From Stenotrophomonas lacuserhaii (lineage in GTDB: Bacteria; Pseudomonadota; Gammaproteobacteria; Xanthomonadales; Xanthomonadaceae), in contig NZ_JACSQS010000017.1 of assembly GCF_014836545.1 (NCBI RefSeq), positions 30,482-94,481 on the forward strand: a stretch of 64,000 nt of DNA. Reading direction: 5' to 3'. Under the pieces are notes generated by a model. The model saw nothing but the letters and a program-made list of their open reading frames with translations, was not told where the DNA came from and did no database searches. Positions 42,944 through 53,919 of this stretch are shown here, piece after piece; position 1 is the stretch's first letter, and each line of letters begins with the position of its first letter. The translations under genes and the position numbers were made by a program.

Positions 42944-43774
42944 ATGAAATCAACTACTACTACTGTCCTGGTCGCCGCCGGCGCGTTGCTGGTCGGTGGC
43001 ATCGCCACCGCCGCCTTCATGAAAAGCGGTGACACTTCTCCTGGTTACGTGACCGCCGCCGATGGCACGCTGCTGCCCGATGGCAGCGTGGCTGATGACG
43101 GTGCGCGCACCGACGCGCTGGATGTCGATGCCAGGCGCGGCCTGGAATATGCCGACGTGCTGAAGGTCGCGCCGATCACCCAGAAAGAGAAGGCCTACGC
43201 CACGGTCATCGGTACCGAGGCGGTACGCCAGACCTCCAGCACGCAGACTCCGCATGAAGTGTGCGAGGACGTGGTGGTGCAGGAACGCCTGCCCGAGCGC
43301 GACGGCAACGTCGGCGGCACCGTCGCCGGTGCGGTCATCGGTGGCCTGCTGGGCAACCAGGTCGGCGGCGGCAACGGTCGCAAGGTCGCCACTGCGGCCG
43401 GCGCGGTAGCCGGCGGCATGATCGGCAACAACGTGGACAAGCGCCACGTCGGTGGCCGCGTGGTCAACCGTACCGAGCGCCAGTGCCATACCGAAACCAC
43501 GACGTCCGAGTCGAGCCAGGTGACCGGTTACAACGTCACCTACCGTAATGAAGACGGCACCACCGGCACCATGCGCATGGACAGCAAGCCGGGCAACCGG
43601 ATCGCCATGGGCAACACCGACGTGGTCAAGGGTTACGACGTGACCTACCGCTACGACGGCGCCGAGAAGACCATCCGCATGAACGACAAGCCGGCCAGCG
43701 ATCGCCTGCCGGTGGTGGATGGGCAGCTGGTCACCCAGACCGCCGCAGCCGATGTGGGCACTACCCGCCAGTAA
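42944..43774 (+). CDS. Glycine-zipper 2TM-domain protein
   Basis: 276 residues. An N-terminal membrane anchor (VLVAAGALLVGGIATAAFM), a variable region, then the Gly zipper (GGTVAGAVIGGLLGNQVGGGNGRKVATAAGAVAGGMIGNNVD, about 127-165). The C-terminal part repeats a YNVTYRNEDGTTGTMRMDSKPG-like unit (VTGYNVTYRNEDG and VKGYDVTYRYDGAEKTIRMNDKP). AAGGAG precedes the ATG at 42944. Related to the smaller lipoprotein at 40272. Envelope role inferred. Confidence 0.88.
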   Translation: MKSTTTTVLVAAGALLVGGIATAAFMKSGDTSPGYVTAADGTLLPDGSVADDGARTDALDVDARRGLEYADVLKVAPITQKEKAYATVIGTEAVRQTSSTQTPHEVCEDVVVQERLPERDGNVGGTVAGAVIGGLLGNQVGGGNGRKVATAAGAVAGGMIGNNVDKRHVGGRVVNRTERQCHTETTTSESSQVTGYNVTYRNEDGTTGTMRMDSKPGNRIAMGNTDVVKGYDVTYRYDGAEKTIRMNDKPASDRLPVVDGQLVTQTAAADVGTTRQ

Positions 43775-43803
43775 CATCGAACGCGCGTGATTGCGGTACA
43801 AGG

Positions 43804-43835
43804 ACAGGTCGGCGCAAGCCGGCCTGTTCTCTTTT
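43804..43835 (+). terminator. Terminator after glycine-zipper gene
   Basis: A 10-bp stem (ACAGGTCGGC / GCCGGCCTGT, one G-T pair), loop GCAA, then TCTCTTTT, 29 bases after the stop. Confidence 0.75.
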
Positions 43836-43854
43836 GTGCGGCCAGGAAACTCGC

Positions 43855-44406
43855 ATGAGCATCTTCGATCTCCGACTTGAAACCGAGCGCCTGATCCTGC
43901 GGCCACCGCAGGCGGCCGACCTGCAGCCATACCTCGACTTCAGTGCCGACGAGGCAGTGATGTCCCACCTGGGCGGTGTGCAGCCGCGATCGGTGGCCTG
44001 GCGCAGCTTCTGCGCGCTGTCCGGCGCCTGGCACCTGTTCGGCGTGTCGATGTTCAGCGTCATCGAGAAATCCACGGGGCAGTGGGTGGGGCGGCTGGGG
44101 CCATGGCAGCCGCTGGACTGGCCTGGTACGGAGGTGGGCTGGAGCATCCGCCGCCAGAGCTGGGGCCTGGGCTACGCCCCGGAAGCGGCGACGGCGGCGA
44201 TCGACTGGGCCTTCGCCAGCCTGGGGTGGGAGGAGGTCATCCACACCATCGCCCCGGACAACGTCAATTCAAAAACAGTGGCCGCCAAGCTGGGCAGCAC
44301 GCTGCTGCGGATCGACGAACTGCCGCCGCCGCATGCCGGCAAACCGGTGGAAGTGTGGGGCCAGAGCCGTGCCGCTTGGCAGGCGCGGCGGAGCGTGGTG
44401 CTTTGA
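43855..44406 (+). CDS. GNAT family N-acetyltransferase (RimJ/RimL type)
   Basis: 183-residue acetyltransferase of the RimJ/RimL group. LETERLILRPPQAADLQPYLDF opens the fold, and RQSWGLGYAPEAATAAIDWAF (acetyl-CoA-binding motif A, about 103-122) and IAPDNVNSKTVAAKLGS (motif B) are clear. Substrate unknown (protein N-terminus or small amine). AGGAAA precedes the ATG at 43855. No partner genes. Confidence 0.9.
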   Translation: MSIFDLRLETERLILRPPQAADLQPYLDFSADEAVMSHLGGVQPRSVAWRSFCALSGAWHLFGVSMFSVIEKSTGQWVGRLGPWQPLDWPGTEVGWSIRRQSWGLGYAPEAATAAIDWAFASLGWEEVIHTIAPDNVNSKTVAAKLGSTLLRIDELPPPHAGKPVEVWGQSRAAWQARRSVVL

Positions 44407-44509
44407 GCATGCCGTCCTGAGCTGCGGGGTATACAACGCAACGGGCCTTCACCGGCGCCGAAGGCTGGCCGGTCTAGTCTGGCCTGCCCCCGAACGATGA
44501 GGTGATCAC

Positions 44510-45070
44510 ATGGCCGAGTACACCATTGCCGTGCTGGTTGGCAGCCTGCGCAAGGCGTCGATCAACCGCCGGCTGGCGCGCGCGCTGGAGAAACTCGCCG
44601 CGGGCAAGGCACGCTTCGATTTCGTGGAGATCGGTGACCTGCCACTGTACGACCAGGACTTCGACGCCGACTATCCGGCGCAGGGCACACGGCTGAAGCA
44701 GCAGATCCGCAGTGCCGATGCGGTGCTGTTTGTCACCCCCGAATACAACCGCTCGGTGCCGGGCGTGTTGAAGAACGCCATCGATATCGGCTCGCGTCCA
44801 TACGGCGACAGTGCCTTCGCCGGCAAGCCGGCGGCGGTGATCGGTGCGTCCATCGGAGTGATCGGCACCGCGTTGGCGCAGCAGCACCTGCGCAACATCC
44901 TGGCCTACCTGGACATGCAGGTGCTGGGCCAACCGGAGGCCTTCCTGCACTTCAAGGAAGGGCTGATCGACGAAGCAGGCAGCATCAGCAACGCCGGCAC
45001 GCAGGAGTTCCTGCAGGGCTTCGTCGACCGTTTCCTGACCCTGGTGGCGGTGCACGCCAAGGGCGCCTGA
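44510..45070 (+). CDS. NADPH-dependent FMN reductase (ChrR/azoreductase-like)
   Basis: 186-residue flavodoxin-fold quinone/FMN reductase. The FMN phosphate loop is GSLRKASINRRLA (about 10-22), the FTPEYNRSVPGVLKNAIDIGS motif (about 75-97) is the family signature, and GASIGVIGTALAQQHLR follows. It reduces quinones, chromate or azo dyes in relatives. Lies just upstream of dnaB but separated by 226 bases with a DnaA box. Confidence 0.93.
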   Translation: MAEYTIAVLVGSLRKASINRRLARALEKLAAGKARFDFVEIGDLPLYDQDFDADYPAQGTRLKQQIRSADAVLFVTPEYNRSVPGVLKNAIDIGSRPYGDSAFAGKPAAVIGASIGVIGTALAQQHLRNILAYLDMQVLGQPEAFLHFKEGLIDEAGSISNAGTQEFLQGFVDRFLTLVAVHAKGA

Positions 45071-45215
45071 ACTGGCTGCTGCCGCGCAGGTGACCGACGC
45101 CTGCGATCTGCGATAATGGTGCTGCAGGTGCCGCAACGGCGCCTGTCGCAGGTAGTGCGACGCCTCCGCGCCACGCTGGCCGGGCATTGGCGGATATCCC
45201 CCGTTTCTCCACGGC

Positions 45216-45224
45216 TTATCCACA
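45216..45224. promoter_or_regulatory. Consensus DnaA box upstream of dnaB
   Basis: TTATCCACA is the perfect high-affinity DnaA box; it lies 73 bases before the dnaB ATG. Flanking bases contain near-matches (TTGTCCATG at 45228, TTTCTCCAC at 45204). DnaA could act here as a transcription factor for dnaB. Confidence 0.6.
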
Positions 45225-45296
45225 GGCTTGTCCATGGCGGCAGGGTGGCCCGCATGCCTACACTGATCTCGCCACTTCTGTAGGAAATTCCGCCGC

Positions 45297-46721
45297 ATGG
45301 CTGCTCGTTCCGGCTTCAAGTCCGACCGCAGGGAGCGTTCCGATCGCTTCGAACGCGATGAATCGCGCATTGATTCCCTGCGCGTGCCGCCGCATTCGGT
45401 CGAAGCCGAGCAAGCGGTGCTGGGTGGCCTGATGCTGGCGCCGGACGCGTTCGACCGCGTCAACGACCAGCTGAACGACGTCGATTTCTACCGTCGCGAC
45501 CACCAGATGATCTACCGCGCGATCCGCGAGCTGTCCGAGCGTGATCGTCCGTTCGATGCGGTGACCCTGGGCGAATGGTTCGAATCGCAGGGGAAGATGG
45601 AGCTGGTCGGCGATGGTGCGTACCTGATCGAGCTGGCCAGCACCACGCCGTCGGCGGCGAACATCGTGGCCTATGCCGAAATCGTGCGTGACAAGGCGGT
45701 GCTGCGCCAGCTGATCCAGGTCGGCACGGACATCGTCAACGACGGCTTCCAGCCCGAAGGACGCGAGAGCAGCGAACTGCTCGCCAGTGCGGAAAAATCG
45801 GTGTTCGCCATCGCCGAACAGGGCGCGCGCGGGCGCACCGATTTCGTGGCGATGCCCGGTGCGTTGAAGGACGCTTTCGAAGAGCTGCGCAACCGTTTCG
45901 AGAACGGCGGCAACATCACCGGCCTGCCGACCGGCTACAACGATTTCGATGCGATGACCGCCGGCCTGCAGCCGACCGATCTGATCATCCTGGCGGCCCG
46001 TCCGGCGATGGGCAAGACCACGCTGGCGCTGAACATCGCCGAGTACGCGGCGATCAAGTCGAAGAAGGGCGTGGCGATCTTCTCGATGGAAATGTCGGCC
46101 TCGCAGCTGGCGATGCGCTTGATCTCATCCAATGGCCGCATCAACGCACAGCGGCTGCGTACCGGCCAGCTGGAAGACGAGGACTGGAGCCGGGTCACCG
46201 GCGCGATCCGCATGCTGAAGGAAACCAAGATCTTCATCGACGATACGCCGGGCGTGTCGCCGGAGATCCTGCGTTCCAAGTGCCGCCGCCTGAAGCGCGA
46301 GCACGACCTGGGCCTGATCGTGATCGACTACCTGCAGCTGATGAGCGTGCCGGGCAACAGCGAAAACCGCGCCACGGAAATCTCCGAGATCTCGCGTGGC
46401 CTGAAGGGCCTGGCCAAGGAACTGAACGTGCCGGTGATCGCGCTGTCCCAGCTCAACCGCTCGCTGGAAACGCGTACCGACAAGCGCCCGGTGATGGCCG
46501 ATCTTCGCGAATCCGGCGCTATCGAGCAGGACGCGGACATGATCGTCTTCATCTACCGCGACGATTATTACAACAAGGAAAACTCGCCGGACAAGGGCCT
46601 GGCCGAGATCATCATCGGCAAGCACCGTGGTGGCCCCACCGGCTCGTGCAAGCTGAAGTTCTTCGGCGAGTACACCCGCTTCGACAACCTGTCGCACGAC
46701 TCGGTGGGTTCATTCGAGTAA
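45297..46721 (+). CDS. dnaB: Replicative DNA helicase DnaB
   Basis: 474-residue hexameric 5'-3' helicase of the replication fork. The N-terminal domain (about 30-150: PPHSVEAEQAVLGGLMLAPDAFD) is followed by a linker and a RecA-like domain (about 180-470). Walker A is ARPAMGKTTLALN (about 239-251) and Walker B is LIVIDYLQLM. The later RESGAIEQDADMIVFIYRD motif (arginine finger region) and KHRGGPTG complete the family pattern. No intein. AGGAAA precedes the ATG. The upstream DnaA box suggests link to initiation. Confidence 0.97.
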   Translation: MAARSGFKSDRRERSDRFERDESRIDSLRVPPHSVEAEQAVLGGLMLAPDAFDRVNDQLNDVDFYRRDHQMIYRAIRELSERDRPFDAVTLGEWFESQGKMELVGDGAYLIELASTTPSAANIVAYAEIVRDKAVLRQLIQVGTDIVNDGFQPEGRESSELLASAEKSVFAIAEQGARGRTDFVAMPGALKDAFEELRNRFENGGNITGLPTGYNDFDAMTAGLQPTDLIILAARPAMGKTTLALNIAEYAAIKSKKGVAIFSMEMSASQLAMRLISSNGRINAQRLRTGQLEDEDWSRVTGAIRMLKETKIFIDDTPGVSPEILRSKCRRLKREHDLGLIVIDYLQLMSVPGNSENRATEISEISRGLKGLAKELNVPVIALSQLNRSLETRTDKRPVMADLRESGAIEQDADMIVFIYRDDYYNKENSPDKGLAEIIIGKHRGGPTGSCKLKFFGEYTRFDNLSHDSVGSFE

Positions 46722-46736
46722 CGGTGGTTGCAACAG

Positions 46737-46757
46737 GTAGTGACGGCCGCTGGCCGT
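46737..46757. repeat. SMAG-like REP unit after dnaB
   Basis: GTAG followed by TGACGGCC-GCT-GGCCGT. This is the same GACGGCC palindrome as at 11641, here with the GTAG tetranucleotide typical of the S. maltophilia repeats. Confidence 0.75.
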
Positions 46758-46872
46758 GATGAGTCCGCTGTTCGTCGCCGCATCCCGGGTTTCATCGCAT
46801 TCCCGTTGCGCGGCAGCCGGCCGCCGGCAACGATGACCCCAGGGCGGCACGGTGCCGCCAGGGAGACCTGTC

Positions 46873-47088
46873 ATGAAGACCTTGTTCGCGCTGGGCGTGT
46901 GGTGCCTGCTGTTCGTGCTGTGCTGGCCATTGGCGATCCTCGCCCTGTTGGCATGGCCGTTCGTGTGGCTGCTGAGCCTGCCGTTCCGGCTGGTCGGGGT
47001 GACCTTCTCGGCGTTGTTTGCTTTCCTCGGCGCAGTGCTGATGCTGCCGGCCAGGCTGCTGGGAGCAGGGCGGACGCAGGCCGCATGA
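46873..47088 (+). CDS. Small hydrophobic membrane protein (71 aa)
   Basis: 71 residues made almost entirely of two membrane helices (LFALGVWCLLFVLCWPLAILALLAWPFVWLL and VGVTFSALFAFLGAVLMLPA). GGGAG precedes the ATG at 46873 and a strong terminator follows at 47100, so it looks like a real monocistronic gene. No function recognised. Confidence 0.7.
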   Translation: MKTLFALGVWCLLFVLCWPLAILALLAWPFVWLLSLPFRLVGVTFSALFAFLGAVLMLPARLLGAGRTQAA

Positions 47089-47099
47089 AGCGACGGCGC

Positions 47100-47131
47100 A
47101 ACAAAAACCCCGCCTTGGCGGGGTTTTTGTT
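47100..47131 (+). terminator. Intrinsic terminator
   Basis: A 15-bp stem (AACAAAAACCCCGCC / GGCGGGGTTTTTGTT) with a minimal loop and a T-run within and after the right arm. It ends the small membrane-protein transcript and could also work on the minus strand for lpd. Confidence 0.85.
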
Positions 47132-47137
47132 TGAAGC

Positions 47138-47161
47138 GTGACGGCCAGCAGCCGTCACTAC
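47138..47161. repeat. SMAG-like REP unit downstream of lpd
   Basis: GTGACGGC-CAGCA-GCCGTCAC followed by CTAC. An 8-bp perfect stem, 3' of lpd on the minus strand. Confidence 0.75.
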
Positions 47162-47173
47162 CGCAGGGCGGTA

Positions 47174-48610
47174 TCAGTTCGCCTTGTGGATCGCGCGCTT
47201 GCTCACGGCCATGGCCGCGTCGTGCACCACTTCGGACAGCGACGGATGCGCGTGGCAGATGCGTGCCAGGTCATCGGCCGAACCGCTGAACTCCATGGTC
47301 AGCACGCCTTCGTGCACCAGTTCGGACACGTTCGCGCCCACCAGGTGCATGCCCAGGATGCGATCGGTTTCGGCGTGTGCCAGCACCTTGACGAAGCCGC
47401 TCGGCTCGATCATCGCCACCGCACGGCCGTTGGCGGCGAACGGGAAGCTGCCGGCCTTGTACGGAATGCCTTCGGCCTTCAGCTGCTGCTCGGTCTTGCC
47501 GACCCAGGCCAGCTCCGGCTCGGTGTAGATGACCCACGGAATGGTGTCGAAGTTGACGTGGCCCGGCAGGCCGGCGATCAGCTCGGCAACCGCGATGCCT
47601 TCCTCGAAGCCCTTGTGCGCCAGCATCGGACCGCGCACGCAGTCACCGACCGCCCACACGCCGTTGACGCCGGTGTGGCAATGCGCGTCCACTTCGATCT
47701 GGCCACGCTCGTTGATCTTGACGCCGGTGCCTTCGGCCAGCAGGCCCTTGGTGGCGGCGCGACGGCCGACGGCCACCAGCAGCTTGTCCACGACCAGCGA
47801 CTTCTCGCCTTCGCCGTCGGTGTAGGTCAGCGCGACTTCGGCCTTCTTGCCCTTGCCGGTGACTTCAGCCTTGGACACCTTGGCGCCCAGCTTGATGTCC
47901 AGGCCCTGCTTCTTGAACTCCTTCAGCGCGACCTTGCCCACTTCGGCATCGGCGGCGGCCAGGAAGTCCGGCAGTGCTTCCAGGATGGTGACTTCGGCGC
48001 CGAGGCGCTTCCACACGCTGCCCAGTTCCAGGCCGATGACGCCGGCGCCGATCACGGCCAGGCGCTTGGGAACTTCGGTGAAGTCCAGGCCGCCGACGTT
48101 GTCGACGATGGTCTCACCGTCGAACCTGGCGAACGGCAGTTCGATCGAATCCGAACCGGCGGCGATGATCACGTTGGTGCCCTTCAGCTCGACGATCGAA
48201 CCGTCGTGCTGGGTCACCTTGACCACGTTGTCCTTCTGCAGTTCGCCGAAGCCGTAATACGCGGCCACCTTGTTCGCCTTGAACAGCATGGCGATGCCAC
48301 CGGTGAACTGCTTGACGATCTTGTCCTTGCGGCCAACCATCGCTTCGACGTCCATCTTGGCGTCCTTGAAGCTGATGCCGTGGTCGCCGAAGATGTGGCC
48401 CATGTTCCAGTACTGGCGCGAGGAATCCAGCAGCGCCTTGGACGGGATGCAGCCCACGCGCAGGCAGGTGCCGCCGAGGGCGGGCTTGCCGTCCTTGCCC
48501 AGCGCGGCGTCGATGCAGGCCGTCTTCAGGCCCAGCTGCGCGGCACGGATGGCGGCGTGGTAGCCGGCCGGGCCGGCACCGATGACGACGACGTCGAATT
48601 GTTCAGCCAT
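47174..48610 (-). CDS. lpd: Dihydrolipoyl dehydrogenase (E3)
   Basis: 478-residue FAD flavoenzyme that reoxidises dihydrolipoamide of the 2-oxoglutarate dehydrogenase complex. The N-terminal FAD fold is VVVIGAGPAGYHAAIRA; the redox disulfide is GGTCLRVGCIPSKALL (Cys about 50 and 55). The NAD-binding GAGVIGLELGSVWKRLG (about 190) and C-terminal His-Glu pair (HAHPSLSEVVHDA) are standard. AAGGA precedes the ATG. It is the last gene of sucA-sucB-lpd, separated from sucB by hairpins. Confidence 0.97.
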   Translation of the reverse strand: MAEQFDVVVIGAGPAGYHAAIRAAQLGLKTACIDAALGKDGKPALGGTCLRVGCIPSKALLDSSRQYWNMGHIFGDHGISFKDAKMDVEAMVGRKDKIVKQFTGGIAMLFKANKVAAYYGFGELQKDNVVKVTQHDGSIVELKGTNVIIAAGSDSIELPFARFDGETIVDNVGGLDFTEVPKRLAVIGAGVIGLELGSVWKRLGAEVTILEALPDFLAAADAEVGKVALKEFKKQGLDIKLGAKVSKAEVTGKGKKAEVALTYTDGEGEKSLVVDKLLVAVGRRAATKGLLAEGTGVKINERGQIEVDAHCHTGVNGVWAVGDCVRGPMLAHKGFEEGIAVAELIAGLPGHVNFDTIPWVIYTEPELAWVGKTEQQLKAEGIPYKAGSFPFAANGRAVAMIEPSGFVKVLAHAETDRILGMHLVGANVSELVHEGVLTMEFSGSADDLARICHAHPSLSEVVHDAAMAVSKRAIHKAN

Positions 48611-48711
48611 TTGAGAGTCCTTGATGCATTCCTCGACCCGTGCGAGCGGGCCGGTGGCGCAGTGCGCCGGGAGGCGGGCAGGGCCGTTGGCCGTGCCCCG
48701 GAACGACAGAC

Positions 48712-48733
48712 CCCTCCCGCAGGCGGGAGGGGG
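48712..48733 (-). repeat. Intercistronic hairpin between sucB and lpd
   Basis: A perfect 10-bp stem (CCCCTCCCGC / GCGGGAGGGG) with a 2-base loop in the 132-base gap between sucB and lpd. A second imperfect hairpin lies near 48680-48702. They may protect the upstream mRNA or attenuate reading into lpd. Confidence 0.65.
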
Positions 48734-48742
48734 CGGCGGGTG

Positions 48743-49954
<1,212 letters not shown>

Positions 49955-49995
49955 GCGGGAGCTTCCTGGGTTCGTATTTCTGGAATAGGGGAGGG

Positions 49996-52827
49996 TTATT
50001 CGGCGACCGAGTCGTCGAACGGGTTGACCAGGGCATCGGCGACCAGCTTCTGCTGCTCGATGACATGGTCAGCCATGTGGCCGGCGGCCGGCGATGCCGA
50101 ACGCGCGCGACCCGCGTAATGGAGGTTCTGGCCATCGGCGACGCAGAACTGCAGGTGGTGGCGGATCTGGTACCACGCGCCCTGGTTCTGCGGCTCTTCC
50201 TGTGTCCACACCACGTCGGTGGCCTTGCCGTACTTCTTCAGTTCGGCAGCCAGCAGCGCGCGCGGGAACGGATACAGCTGCTCCACGCGGATGATCGCCA
50301 CGTCTTCCTGGCCACGCTTGGTCTGGTCTTCCAGCAGGTCGTAGTAGACCTTGCCCGAGCACAGCACCACGCGCTTGACCTTCTTCGGGTCGGCCTTGGC
50401 GTCGCCGATCAGGTGCTGGAACTCGCCATTGGCCAGCTCTTCCAGCGTCGACACGGCCAGCTTGTGGCGCAGCAGCGACTTCGGCGACATCACCACCAGC
50501 GGCTTGCGGGTGGTCAGGTGCTGCTGGCGACGCAGCATGTGGAAGGCCTGCGCCGGGGTGGACGGGACGACCACCAGCATGTTCTCCAGCGCGCACAGCT
50601 GCAGGAAGCGCTCAAGGCGTGCCGAGCTGTGTTCCGGGCCTTGCCCTTCGTACCCGTGCGGCAGCAGCAGGGTCAGCCCGGTCAGGCGGCCCCACTTGGC
50701 TTCACCGGCGGCGATGAACTGGTCGATGACCACCTGGGCGCCGTTGGCGAAATCGCCGAACTGGCCTTCCCAGATGCACAGGGTGCCCGGATCGGTGGTG
50801 GAGAAGCCGTACTCGAAGGCCATCACGGCTTCTTCGCTGAGCAGCGAATCGATGATGGTGGCCTTCTCCGGCGAATCCACCAGCTCGCGCAGCGGCAGGT
50901 AGTACTGGTCGGTGTTCTGGTCGTGCAGGATCGCGTGGCGGTGGGTGAACGTACCGCGGCCGACGTCCTGGCCCACCAGGCGCAGGCGGTGGCCTTCGTC
51001 CAGCAGGGTGGCGTAGGCGAGGTTCTCGGCAAAGCCCCAGTCGCCCGGGATTTCGCCGGCCGCCATCTTGCGGCGGTCCTCATACACCTTGGCCACACGC
51101 GAATGCACCTGCACGGTGTCCGGAATGGTGGTGATCTGCTTGGCCAGCGCGGTCAGCTTTTCCATGCCGACGGCGGTGCTGATCGTGTCCGACAGCTTGC
51201 CGTCCAGCAGCTTCGGCCAATCCACGAACAGCGGGCTGGTCGGCGGGGTCTTTTCCACGGTGGCCAGCTCGGTGGTGTACTCGCCGCTGTCCAGCTTCAC
51301 GCGGTAGCCATCCACCAGTGCCTTGCCGGCGCCGGATTCGATCACGCCGGCCTGTTCAAGCTGCTCGGCGTACATCTCGCGGGTGGTCTTGTGCTTGCGG
51401 ATCACCTGGTACATCAGTGGCTGGGTGATCGCCGGTTCATCGGCCTCGTTGTGGCCCCAACGGCGGTAGCACATCAGGTCGATGACCACGTCCTTGGCGA
51501 ACTTCTGGCGGAACTCGAAGGCCAGCTTGGCGGCGAACACCACGGCTTCCGGGTCATCGCCGTTCACATGGAACACCGGCGCGGCGATCATCTTGGCCAC
51601 GTCGGTGCAGTACAGCGTGGAGCGCGAGTCTTCCGGGTTGGACGTGGTGAAGCCGACCTGGTTGTTGACCACGATGTGGACCGTGCCGCCGACGGCGAAA
51701 CCGCGCGCCTGCGACATCTGGAACAGCTCCATCACCACGCCCTGGCCGGCGAAGGCCGCATCGCCGTGGATCAGGATCGGCATCACCTGCTTGCGCGCGG
51801 TATCGCTGCGGCGCTCCTGGCGCGAGCGCACCGAACCGGCCACCACCGGATCGGCGATTTCAAGGTGCGAGGGATTGAAGGCCAGCGCCAGGTGCACCGG
51901 GCCGCCGTCGGTGCTGACGTCGGCCGAGAAGCCCATGTGGTACTTCACATCGCCTGCGGAGGCGTGGTTGTCGTGCTCGAACTTGCCTTCGAACTCGTCG
52001 AACAGCTTGCGCGGATTCTTGCCCAGCGTATTGACCAGCACGTTGAGGCGGCCGCGGTGGGCCATGCCGATCACCACGTCCTTGACCCCGTCCTTGCCGG
52101 CGTCACGGATGATGGTGTCCATCATCGGGATCAGCGAATCGCCGCCTTCCAGCGAGAAGCGTTTCTGGCCCACGTACTTGGTGTGCAGGTAGCGTTCCAG
52201 GCCTTCGGCTGCGGTCAGGCGTTCCAGCGTGCGGCGCTTGGTATCGGCATCCAGCGCGTAATCGCCACCGGCGAGTTCGAGCTTCCTGTAGATCCACTGG
52301 CGCTGCTCGACTTCGGAGATGTGCATGAACTCCGCGCCGATCGATCCGGTGTAGGTCGCCTTCAGGCGCGCCAGCAGGTCGCGCAGCTTCATGCGCGGCT
52401 GGCCACCCACGCCGCCGGTGCTGAACTCGGCGTTCAGGTCACCATCGGACAGGCTGTGGAAGGGCAGGCCCAGGTCCGGCGGGTTGGTCGGTTCGGCAAG
52501 GCCGAGCGGATCCAGGCGGGCACCGAGGTGACCACGCGAACGGTAGGCGGTGATCAGGCGGCCGACATTGCGCTCGCGCTCGTCGCCGGCCCCTTCGCCG
52601 GTGCCACTCTTCAGCGCGCCCTTGGCGGCGTCGGCGATGTGCGCGATGACGCCCGAGTGCGGAATGTCACCCGCTTCACGGCCCTGGAAGCCGTCGAAGT
52701 AGGCCTTCCATTTGGGATCGACACTGTCCGGGGAGACGAGGTACTGCTCGTACAGGTCCTCGACATAGGAGGCGTTGCCGCCGGCGAGCTGCGATGACTG
52801 CGCAAACTGCTTCAGTAGATTGTCCAC
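49996..52827 (-). CDS. sucA: 2-oxoglutarate dehydrogenase E1 component
   Basis: 943-residue thiamine-diphosphate enzyme that decarboxylates 2-oxoglutarate in the TCA cycle. The N-terminal signature (about residues 10-45) with [25 protein letters not shown] is the E2-docking region. [13 protein letters not shown] (about 250), the ThDP site [18 protein letters not shown] (about 350) and [14 protein letters not shown] (about 440) are family hallmarks. The start is a GTG at 52827 with no strong ribosome site upstream. It is first in the operon sucA-sucB-lpd. Confidence 0.97.
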   Translation of the reverse strand: MDNLLKQFAQSSQLAGGNASYVEDLYEQYLVSPDSVDPKWKAYFDGFQGREAGDIPHSGVIAHIADAAKGALKSGTGEGAGDERERNVGRLITAYRSRGHLGARLDPLGLAEPTNPPDLGLPFHSLSDGDLNAEFSTGGVGGQPRMKLRDLLARLKATYTGSIGAEFMHISEVEQRQWIYRKLELAGGDYALDADTKRRTLERLTAAEGLERYLHTKYVGQKRFSLEGGDSLIPMMDTIIRDAGKDGVKDVVIGMAHRGRLNVLVNTLGKNPRKLFDEFEGKFEHDNHASAGDVKYHMGFSADVSTDGGPVHLALAFNPSHLEIADPVVAGSVRSRQERRSDTARKQVMPILIHGDAAFAGQGVVMELFQMSQARGFAVGGTVHIVVNNQVGFTTSNPEDSRSTLYCTDVAKMIAAPVFHVNGDDPEAVVFAAKLAFEFRQKFAKDVVIDLMCYRRWGHNEADEPAITQPLMYQVIRKHKTTREMYAEQLEQAGVIESGAGKALVDGYRVKLDSGEYTTELATVEKTPPTSPLFVDWPKLLDGKLSDTISTAVGMEKLTALAKQITTIPDTVQVHSRVAKVYEDRRKMAAGEIPGDWGFAENLAYATLLDEGHRLRLVGQDVGRGTFTHRHAILHDQNTDQYYLPLRELVDSPEKATIIDSLLSEEAVMAFEYGFSTTDPGTLCIWEGQFGDFANGAQVVIDQFIAAGEAKWGRLTGLTLLLPHGYEGQGPEHSSARLERFLQLCALENMLVVVPSTPAQAFHMLRRQQHLTTRKPLVVMSPKSLLRHKLAVSTLEELANGEFQHLIGDAKADPKKVKRVVLCSGKVYYDLLEDQTKRGQEDVAIIRVEQLYPFPRALLAAELKKYGKATDVVWTQEEPQNQGAWYQIRHHLQFCVADGQNLHYAGRARSASPAAGHMADHVIEQQKLVADALVNPFDDSVAE

Positions 52828-53014
52828 GATGGAGAGTGATTATTCGCTTTGTGGGGTAGGGCTCTGGAAGTACCCGGCCGACTGGATGAATAGCCATGCA
52901 CGGGCGCGTTCAAACACCCAAATTGTACCCCCATCCGCCGGGGAAGGGGCGTTGCAGCGACGCGATCAGGCCCCCCGGTGTCGCTGCCAGACAGGTTGCG
53001 CGGCGCCGCCGGGC

Positions 53015-53917
53015 TCAGATGCCGAGGGCGCGCAGCTCGCTGCAGTCACGCGAACGGTCCCAGACGCGCTGAAATTGCTGCTCCAGCGGCTGCGAACGTG
53101 AAGGCAGTGCGATGCCGGCTTCGCCCTCGAGCCGATGCCCCATCAGACGAAAGTAGTAGTCGCCGCCGTCGTTGGCGATGCAGGCCGAGGCCAGCGCCCG
53201 GTCAACCGGATCGCTCACCTCACGGACCTGGATCACGCTGGGCAGGCGCTGCAGCAGGGCCAGCAGCGGCGCACCTGCGGCCTGGACCGCCGCAGCATCA
53301 TGCACGATGACCCGCAGCTGCTTGTCGTGCGCACGGGTGGCGAAGCGGCGCAGGGCCGCCTGCACGGGAGCGGCGTCCAACAGGCCGGGATCCAGCTGGC
53401 GGCTGTGGATCCACAGCCGTCGGCGCGCCCGGTGGATGACCGCGGTGGTCACCGCCACGGCCGCCTGCAAGCCTTCGATGGCCGCGGCGGCCCCGAGCGT
53501 GCGGTGCATCTGCAGGTGCGCGATGCCGGCTTCTTCGAACTGTCCGCCTTCGGGAATGAAGCCCTGGCGCGCGTAGAAATCAGCTGCCGGCAACTGGGCA
53601 TGCAGGTGCACGTGCGGCAGCCCGGCCGCCGTGGCGGCACGTACCAGCTCCTCCAGCATGGCCTCGCCGACGCCCCGGCTGCGCCATGCCGGCAGCACCG
53701 CCATGCGCCCGATGCGGCCATCGGGCAACAGCCGTCCGGTACCGATGGGCGCCCCGTCCGCAGCGCGTGCCAGCACGTGGGTGCAGACCGGATCCAGCGC
53801 ATCGCGCTCGAGCTCGGGCGGCACGCCCTGTTCGACCACGAACACCTGTTGTCGGACGCCATGGATGGCCGCGTGATGCGCGGCGTGGTCGGCCCGCTGG
53901 ACACTGAAGGCGGCCAT
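53015..53917 (-). CDS. GNAT acetyltransferase fused to a C-terminal DUF7931-like domain
   Basis: 300 residues. The N-terminal GNAT domain (about 1-140) shows VVEQGVPPELERDALDP, the acetyl-CoA loop VLPAWRSRGVGEAML (about 75-90) and HAQLPAADFYARQGF. The C-terminal domain (about 150-300: RARRRLWIHSRQLDPGLLD, AAPVQAALRRFATRAHDKQLRVIVHD) resembles a single PLD-like half but lacks the HKD motif. It begins 2 bases after the roxA stop and so is in the same operon, which raises a link to ribosome modification. Neither substrate nor C-terminal function is known. Confidence 0.85.
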   Translation of the reverse strand: MAAFSVQRADHAAHHAAIHGVRQQVFVVEQGVPPELERDALDPVCTHVLARAADGAPIGTGRLLPDGRIGRMAVLPAWRSRGVGEAMLEELVRAATAAGLPHVHLHAQLPAADFYARQGFIPEGGQFEEAGIAHLQMHRTLGAAAAIEGLQAAVAVTTAVIHRARRRLWIHSRQLDPGLLDAAPVQAALRRFATRAHDKQLRVIVHDAAAVQAAGAPLLALLQRLPSVIQVREVSDPVDRALASACIANDGGDYYFRLMGHRLEGEAGIALPSRSQPLEQQFQRVWDRSRDCSELRALGI

Positions 53918-53919
53918 GT

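Noticed and set aside
45204..45236. Replication origin near dnaB
   Set aside because: Only one perfect DnaA box, no AT-rich unwinding region, and no dnaA/dnaN/gyrB neighbourhood.
50065..52797. Long + strand open frame opposite sucA
   Set aside because: Antisense shadow of a strongly conserved gene; His/Arg/Leu-rich with no recognisable motif.
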